A program made the position numbers and the translations under genes. A stretch of DNA of 10,694 nucleotides from Bacteroidota bacterium (GTDB taxonomy: Bacteria; Bacteroidota; Bacteroidia; Chitinophagales; LD1), in contig JAFDYM010000403.1 of assembly GCA_018267435.1 (NCBI GenBank), positions 1-10,694 on the forward strand. Direction: 5' to 3'. The notes under the pieces are model-generated. The model was not told the origin of the DNA and searched no databases. It worked only from the letters and a program-made list of their open reading frames with translations. Of the stretch, positions 6,158 to 10,694 are shown piece by piece (position 1 is the first letter of the stretch; each line of letters opens with the position of its first letter).

Positions 6158-7957
6158 TCACCCAATAGGCGCCTCGTCGGCACGCTGATGCTGTTCGCTA
6201 AGCTGCTTAGTATATATCTCGGCATACAATCCGTTGCGGCGCAATAGCTCATCGTGCGTACCTTGCTCGGCTATTTTGCCCTCATCTAGCACCAGTATAT
6301 TATCAAAGTGTATCAACGAAAAAATGCGGTGTGTTATAATCAAGGCTGTTTTGCCGCGCAGTACTACATCTAGGTTTTGTTGTATCTGCTTTTCGGTACT
6401 GGCATCTACGGCACTTAGGCTATCGTCAAGTATCAATACATTCGGCTGCTTAATAAGTGCGCGCGCTATGCTTATGCGCTGCTTTTGTCCGCCCGAAAGT
6501 GTAACGCCCCTCTCCCCTACCATGGTATCGTACTGCTCGGGGAAGCGTTCAATTTCGTTACCTATGCTAGCATGGTGCGCAAACTGTACTGCGTGTTCGC
6601 GTTCTACCTTTTCCAAACCAAAGCCGATATTCTCGGTAATGGTTTCGGAAAACAAGAAAACATCCTGTGGCACAAAGCCCACCTGCTTACGCAGGCTGCC
6701 CAATTTATATTGGCGCACATCGGTACCATCTACATATATGTGTCCCTTAGTAACATCGTACATACGCATTACTAGGTCGGCTATGGTAGTTTTGCCGCTA
6801 CCTGTTCTACCTATTATAGCTATGCGCTCGCCTGCCTTTATCTTAAAGTCTACATCCTTCAAGGCAGTTATGCCCGTATTAGGGTAAGTAAACGATACAT
6901 GGTCGAATACAATTTCGCCTTTTATAGGGTGTTCTATAGTTCCTGTGTCAGGTACATTCGATTCCTGGTGCATAAACTGGTTGATACGCCTTTGCGAAGC
7001 TATGGCTCGCTTAATCATGCTAGCCGTCCAACCTAGGCTGCTTACAGGCCACATTAGCATATTGGTGTACATTATAAATGTAGCCAGGTTGCCTGCACTA
7101 AGTTTGGCATTGCCCACCTTTACCCCACCTACGTACACTACTATTATTATACTACAACCTATCAAAAAGGTCATGATAGGAAAATACAGTGCATCTAGTT
7201 TTGCTAGGCGCAACTGCTTCTGCTTATATTCCTCGCACTCTTTTTCAAAGTGGCTAAGCATCTCCTTTTCGCGCGCATAAGCCTGCACCACGCGTATACC
7301 CGAATAGGTTTCCTGCGCATCTACGGTTAGGCTGCTTAGCTTTTCTTGTATTACAGTGCTGCTCTTTTCTATCTGCTCGTTTATAAAGTAGATAAGCACC
7401 GATAGCACTGGTAGCGGTATTAATACATACATCGTAAGCTCGGCATTGATGGTAAACATTGATACCGTGACAAACAGGATTGTAAATAGTAGGTTTACCG
7501 AATACATAATAGCCGGGCCTGCATACATACGTACACGGCCCACATCTTCGGTTATGCGGTTCATTAGGTCGCCGGTATTGTTTTGGCGGTAGAAGGTCAA
7601 ATCCAGCTTTTGGTACTGGTCGTACATATCCTCCTTCAAGCTATATTCAATTAGGCGCGATACAACTATGATTGTTTGACGCATTAAAAAGGTAAAGGCC
7701 CCTGCTAGCAAGGCTACACCTAGGTATGCCAAAAATAGCTTTAGAACCTGCCAGCCCAAGCCCTCCTTGATAGTTTCGGCCAACTGGCCACCGTTTTTAA
7801 TATCTTTTAAGCTTTGGCCTATCAGGTCAACGGCATTTCCGGTTATCAGCGGGTTAACGGCGTTCAAAAAGTTGGCGCAGATAACAAAGAAAATACCTGC
7901 ACCTATGCGCCACTTATATTTAACGAAGTATTTATTTAGGGAAGCTAACTCTTTCAC
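6158..7957 (-). CDS. Type I ABC half-exporter (permease-ATPase fusion) with degenerate Walker B
   Basis: A 599-residue inner-membrane half-transporter of the MsbA/MdlB/BmrC class. Residues 1-325 hold the six-helix permease domain, with hydrophobic segments near 16-38, 70-92, 148-170, 174-192, 258-280 and 288-310, and the conserved FYRQNNTGDLMNRITEDV loop at 122-139. The ATPase domain has Walker A GRTGSGKT (383-390), Q-loop Gln431, signature LSGGQ (487-491), Walker B VLILD (507-511), D-loop SAVD (515-518) and His543. The residue after Walker B is Asp512, where a catalytic Glu is normal. This is a mark of the weak ATP site in heterodimeric exporters such as TM287/288, so a partner subunit may exist elsewhere. 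Substrate unknown; lipid or drug export is typical of the class. It is first in a unit with the PUR-type gene, behind a good promoter. Confidence 0.88.
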   Translation of the reverse strand: MKELASLNKYFVKYKWRIGAGIFFVICANFLNAVNPLITGNAVDLIGQSLKDIKNGGQLAETIKEGLGWQVLKLFLAYLGVALLAGAFTFLMRQTIIVVSRLIEYSLKEDMYDQYQKLDLTFYRQNNTGDLMNRITEDVGRVRMYAGPAIMYSVNLLFTILFVTVSMFTINAELTMYVLIPLPVLSVLIYFINEQIEKSSTVIQEKLSSLTVDAQETYSGIRVVQAYAREKEMLSHFEKECEEYKQKQLRLAKLDALYFPIMTFLIGCSIIIVVYVGGVKVGNAKLSAGNLATFIMYTNMLMWPVSSLGWTASMIKRAIASQRRINQFMHQESNVPDTGTIEHPIKGEIVFDHVSFTYPNTGITALKDVDFKIKAGERIAIIGRTGSGKTTIADLVMRMYDVTKGHIYVDGTDVRQYKLGSLRKQVGFVPQDVFLFSETITENIGFGLEKVEREHAVQFAHHASIGNEIERFPEQYDTMVGERGVTLSGGQKQRISIARALIKQPNVLILDDSLSAVDASTEKQIQQNLDVVLRGKTALIITHRIFSLIHFDNILVLDEGKIAEQGTHDELLRRNGLYAEIYTKQLSEQHQRADEAPIG

Positions 7958-8034
7958 AATGTGTATTCTATCAAATTCTCAACAATCATTCCAACACCCC
8001 AAGGCATAGGATTTTACCCCTCGTTTTGGCTTTA

Positions 8035-8068
8035 CAAAATTAATCTAACTTAGCCCCGCCTTAGCAAA
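8035..8068 (-). promoter_or_regulatory. Bacteroidota-type promoter for the ABC exporter
   Basis: On the minus strand, TTTG (8068-8065) is followed after 22 bases by TAATTTTG (8042-8035), an exact TAnnTTTG. This is the -33/-7 arrangement known for Bacteroidota sigma factors. The start would fall near 8029, giving a leader of about 70 bases before the ATG at 7957. Confidence 0.55.
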
Positions 8069-8079
8069 GGCGAAGCTAA
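8050..8079. promoter_or_regulatory. Hairpin or operator between the divergent genes
   Basis: TTAGC (8050-8054) pairs with GCTAA (8075-8079), and CGCCTT (8057-8062) with AAGGCG (8067-8072), separated by a 2x2 internal loop and closed by the 4-nt loop AGCA. It lies 14 bases before the dehydrogenase ATG, so it may fold in that mRNA leader. It also covers the -33 element of the divergent ABC promoter, so a protein binding it could affect both genes. Confidence 0.4.
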
Positions 8080-8093
8080 TTAAAAAACATGTT

Positions 8094-9197
8094 ATGAGCG
8101 CGGAAACCAGTGTAATAAGCAATGTGGAGAAGAGGGAGGCGAATGTGTTTGCCATGGTAGAACCTATGGAGCACGAGCAGGTAATGTACTTCAACGATAA
8201 GGAAACAGGACTAAAGGGTATTATAGGTATTCACAACACGGTTCTAGGTCCATCGTTAGGTGGTTGCCGTATATGGAATTATGAGAACGAAAGCGATGCC
8301 CTATGGGATGTATTGCGCCTTAGCCGTGGTATGACTTTCAAGTCATCGATAAGCGGTATAAACCTAGGCGGTGGCAAGGCCGTAATAATAGGCAACCCGA
8401 AAGTAAAACGCGACGAAGCCTTTTGGCGCCGCTTCGGTAAGTTTGTTGATAGCCTAAACGGCAACTATATAACCGCCGAAGACGTGGGAACATCTACCGA
8501 CGTGATGAGTATAGTAATGCAGGAAACCAAGCACGTAACCGGCAAGCCTATCAGCGCTGGCGGCACAGGCGACCCTTCACCGTTTACGGCCTATGGCGTG
8601 TTTCTGGGTGTTAAGGCCAGCGTAAAACAGCTAACGGGTAGCGATAGCATGGAAGGCAAAAAGGTAGCCGTACAGGGTGTAGGCCACGTAGGCTTCTACC
8701 TTATAGGCCATTTAATTAAGGCAGGTGCCATAGTATATGTGTGCGATATAAACCAAGCCAACCTTGATAAAGCTACTAAGGAATACCCTAGCATAACAGT
8801 AGTAGCGCCTGAAGAAATCTACGGGCTAGATGTTGACGTATATGCCCCATGTGCCCTAGGTGCTACAGTTAATGGCAGTACTATTAACCAACTAAAGTGC
8901 AGCATAATAGCAGGTGCGGCCAACAACCAATTGGCAGATGAAAATGTGCACGGCCACGCATTGTTAGATAAAGGTATTATATATGCACCCGATTTTTTGA
9001 TAAACGCTGGAGGTGTTATTAATTGCTACCGCGAAATACATAACCTAAGCAAGCAGCAAACAATGGACTTGATTGAGAACATTTATAGCCGTACCTTGCA
9101 GATATTCGAAAAATCGGCCAAAGAGAACATACCAACGCAGGAAGCCGCTATACGCATAGCAGTTGAACGCATTGAAAATGAAAAGAAAAAGCAGTAA
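8094..9197 (+). CDS. Leucine dehydrogenase-type amino acid dehydrogenase (Glu/Leu/Phe/Val family)
   Basis: A cytoplasmic 367-residue NAD-dependent enzyme that deaminates a branched-chain amino acid to its 2-oxo acid, the entry step of Leu/Val/Ile breakdown, or the reverse amination. The N-terminal half has LGPSLGGCR (51-59), GMTFKSSISGINLGGGKAVI (79-98) with Lys83 (substrate) and Lys95 (catalytic) by analogy with Bacillus leucine dehydrogenase, and TAEDVGTS (127-134). The C-terminal half is a Rossmann fold with GVGHVG (195-200) and Asp218, which favours NAD over NADP, then AGAANNQL (273-280) and the LINAGGVIN motif (302-310). The length matches leucine/valine dehydrogenases and is shorter than glutamate dehydrogenases. 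The exact substrate among Leu, Val and Phe is not settled by sequence alone. It is followed after 40 bases by nusB, so co-transcription is likely. Confidence 0.9.
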   Translation: MSAETSVISNVEKREANVFAMVEPMEHEQVMYFNDKETGLKGIIGIHNTVLGPSLGGCRIWNYENESDALWDVLRLSRGMTFKSSISGINLGGGKAVIIGNPKVKRDEAFWRRFGKFVDSLNGNYITAEDVGTSTDVMSIVMQETKHVTGKPISAGGTGDPSPFTAYGVFLGVKASVKQLTGSDSMEGKKVAVQGVGHVGFYLIGHLIKAGAIVYVCDINQANLDKATKEYPSITVVAPEEIYGLDVDVYAPCALGATVNGSTINQLKCSIIAGAANNQLADENVHGHALLDKGIIYAPDFLINAGGVINCYREIHNLSKQQTMDLIENIYSRTLQIFEKSAKENIPTQEAAIRIAVERIENEKKKQ

Positions 9198-9237
9198 AAC
9201 GTAACCTAACTAATATAAAAACGTTCTTGTATAAATT

Positions 9238-10176
9238 ATGCTGGGAAGAAGAAACCTGAGAGTGAAAGTAATGCAGGCATTGTACGCATGGGAAACCGAC
9301 CGCGAAACAAACCATGCACAGTTGGATGCATTGCTTAAAAACCAGATACAGCGCTCGGTAAGCCTGTACCTAACCGACCTATTGTACCTGGTAGAAACCT
9401 GCCGCTACAGTATGGTTGACAAGGCCAAGCGTATGGCCAAGTACATTAAAACCGAGGAAGATGAAAAGGCTAGCACTACCATAGCTGCCAACCGCATTAT
9501 CAAGTACTTGGAAGACAACGTGCAATTCAACACCTTGGTGAAGAAAGAAGGCATACGCAACTACCTGAACGACGATGACGTAAAAGGTTTGTTTAATGAA
9601 CTAGCCAGCAAGCCTAAATACAAGGAATACGCTGCCCTTACCGAGCCTACCCTAGAGCAGGACAAGGAAATAATACACTTTATATTAAAGAAGGTAATGC
9701 CTAGCTACACCAGTTTGGAGCAGCACCTAGAGGAGTTGTTCATAAACTACGAAGATGACAACGGTCTTATCCTTTATATATTCAGCAAGTATGTTGATGG
9801 CTTTGATGAAAGCAAGAGCAATTTCTTTCAAAGCCTAGAACAATGGGAAGAAGAGAAGAAATTCGCCTTCGACTTATTGGATAAAACAATCGAACACAAC
9901 AAGGAACTATCGGAACTGATAGAGCCTAACCTGAAGAACTGGGAAATGGACCGCGTGGCAATACTTGACTTGATACTGATGAAAATGGCAGTATGCGAGT
10001 TGAAGTACTTCCCTACCATACCGGTAAAGGTTTCTATCAACGAATACATCGATATATCGAAATCGTACAGCACACCTAAAAGCAAAGACTTTGTAAACGG
10101 TGTATTAGATAAGATAAAGAACCAAATGCAAGGCCGCGGCGAAATCAAGAAATTCGGACGCGGGTTGATGGAGTAA
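9238..10176 (+). CDS. nusB: Transcription antitermination factor NusB, long Bacteroidota form
   Basis: NusB binds boxA RNA with NusE (S10) and promotes antitermination and processing of rRNA transcripts. This version has 312 residues, against about 140 in E. coli. The classical all-helical NusB domain is recognisable at about 205-295: FAFDLLDKTIEHNKELSELI, then WEMDRVAILDLILMKMAVCE and VSINEYIDISKSYSTPKSKD, FVNGVLDKI. The first 30 residues (MLGRRNLRVKVMQALYAWET) resemble the NusB N-terminal helix, and about 170 charged, helical residues of less clear role lie between. This long arrangement is usual in Bacteroidota. The ATG at 9238 is preferred because MLGRRNLRVK is the familiar start. Its stop overlaps the start of the next gene. 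Confidence 0.9.
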   Translation: MLGRRNLRVKVMQALYAWETDRETNHAQLDALLKNQIQRSVSLYLTDLLYLVETCRYSMVDKAKRMAKYIKTEEDEKASTTIAANRIIKYLEDNVQFNTLVKKEGIRNYLNDDDVKGLFNELASKPKYKEYAALTEPTLEQDKEIIHFILKKVMPSYTSLEQHLEELFINYEDDNGLILYIFSKYVDGFDESKSNFFQSLEQWEEEKKFAFDLLDKTIEHNKELSELIEPNLKNWEMDRVAILDLILMKMAVCELKYFPTIPVKVSINEYIDISKSYSTPKSKDFVNGVLDKIKNQMQGRGEIKKFGRGLME

Positions 10177-10634
10177 TGAATGCTTTCGATGTATTTGCCT
10201 TAATACTAGCCATTGCATATGGTACGGCTTTCTATTCATGCTATATATATGGCGAAATAGGCGGTAGATACAGAGAGCAATTTGCTGCGTTTATTCTTTG
10301 TATAGCTACTCCAGCCTGCTTTGTATTCTTTATGTACAATTATGCAATAATGCCGTATAGTAAACCCAAATTTACTACAGCAACGGTTACAGGTATATAC
10401 TATGCCAGAAAAGCTGGTTCTGGAAACACTTATAATTATACGGTAGCAGGTAAAATATATGCTGGTCATATGTTACGTAGCGATTACAATGACGGCGATA
10501 CATTATCCATACTCTACGATTCGGAAAACCCGTCAGAATCGAAAGCTGCATACAAACTGTATTGGTATGTAAACCCATCGCTAAAAAAATACTGGCGCAT
10601 ACACGATAATCGTTTTAAAGAGCCTTGGCCTTAA
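10176..10634 (+). CDS. Two-TM membrane protein, possibly DUF3592-like
   Basis: A 152-residue protein not firmly recognised. Two hydrophobic segments (about 5-26 and 36-58) are followed by a soluble, probably extracytoplasmic domain of about 90 residues with TATVTGIYYARKAG, YNYTVAGKIYAG and GDTLSILYDSENPSESKA. That strand pattern, ending in Y-D-x-x-NPxxS, resembles DUF3592 proteins; the assignment is tentative. Its ATG shares one base with the nusB stop (TAATG at 10174-10178), which suggests translational coupling and the same mRNA. The coding region looks more AT-rich than nusB. It could be a lineage-specific gene inserted after nusB, since other genes (for example DUF1573 or yajC) usually follow nusB in relatives (recollection). 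Confidence 0.7.
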   Translation: MNAFDVFALILAIAYGTAFYSCYIYGEIGGRYREQFAAFILCIATPACFVFFMYNYAIMPYSKPKFTTATVTGIYYARKAGSGNTYNYTVAGKIYAGHMLRSDYNDGDTLSILYDSENPSESKAAYKLYWYVNPSLKKYWRIHDNRFKEPWP

Positions 10635-10641
10635 TTCACCT

Positions 10642-10694
10642 TTAACCCTTGGTATGTTCACAATATATCTCAATTTCAGCCGTCAGGTAATTGG
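10642..10694 (-). CDS. Possible C-terminus of a minus-strand gene (truncated by window edge)
   Basis: On the minus strand a frame is open from the window edge to a TAA at 10644-10642, giving 16 residues ending LTAEIEIYCEHTKG. It would converge on the membrane protein gene with a 7-base gap, as in the tight tail-to-tail pair at 1854-1857. The stretch is far too short to identify and may be chance. Confidence 0.25.
   Translation of the reverse strand, partial: NYLTAEIEIYCEHTKG

Noticed and set aside
6234..6887. 217-codon plus-strand open frame opposite the ABC exporter
   Set aside because: It lies entirely within the ATPase domain coding region on the other strand, which has all ABC motifs.
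9198..9237. Terminator or promoter between the dehydrogenase and nusB
   Set aside because: Only a 5-bp ACGT-type pairing and no exact TAnnTTTG; read-through as an operon is simpler.
1..10694. CRISPR array, tRNA, rRNA or insertion sequence
   Set aside because: I saw no regularly spaced repeats, cloverleaf-like segments, rRNA sequence or transposase; this was by eye and not a covariance search.

Overview
This window looks like ordinary chromosome from a member of the Bacteroidota, probably near Chitinophagales. The signs are: a DUF3276/PUR-type nucleic-acid-binding protein, a long NusB with an extra N-terminal half, a leucine-dehydrogenase-type enzyme, a surface fibre built from VGIGT repeats, weak or absent Shine-Dalgarno sequences, and intergenic matches to the Bacteroidota promoter TAnnTTTG. 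The genus assignment is inference. Codon choice is distinctive: ATA (Ile) and CTA (Leu) are preferred although the DNA is not extremely AT-rich.

Left part (1-1668): the 3' end of a lipoprotein gene with its terminator; a gene-poor stretch holding a minus-strand terminator-like hairpin with no gene behind it, a second strong hairpin and a possible 27-residue ORF; a LolD-type ABC ATPase; then a spacer with two short repeat arrays of a dispersed intergenic type.

Middle (1669-5602): a 62-residue cysteine-rich exported protein meets, tail to tail with a 4-nt overlap, a 1157-residue exported fibre-like protein on the minus strand. The fibre has a signal peptide, five VGIGT repeats, two GDLxGTYPNPTV repeats, a carbohydrate-binding-like region and a cysteine-containing C-terminal module. 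No other phage, pilus or secretion genes accompany it. Its upstream region has a seven-C tract and an inverted repeat. A 19-bp perfect terminator hairpin closes the next transcription unit.

Right part (5603-10694): on the minus strand, a type I ABC half-exporter with a degenerate Walker B (DD instead of DE) is followed by a PUR/DUF3276 protein, probably as one unit with a second internal promoter. Divergently on the plus strand, a leucine-dehydrogenase-type enzyme, nusB and a two-TM membrane protein (stop/start overlap TAATG) form a likely operon. A short structured region between the divergent genes carries a good minus-strand promoter. The last bases may hold the C-terminus of a further minus-strand gene.

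No tRNA, rRNA, CRISPR array, insertion sequence or prophage was found. The most unusual items are the orphan fibre protein, the orphan minus-strand terminator (candidate small RNA) and the ATA/CTA codon bias.
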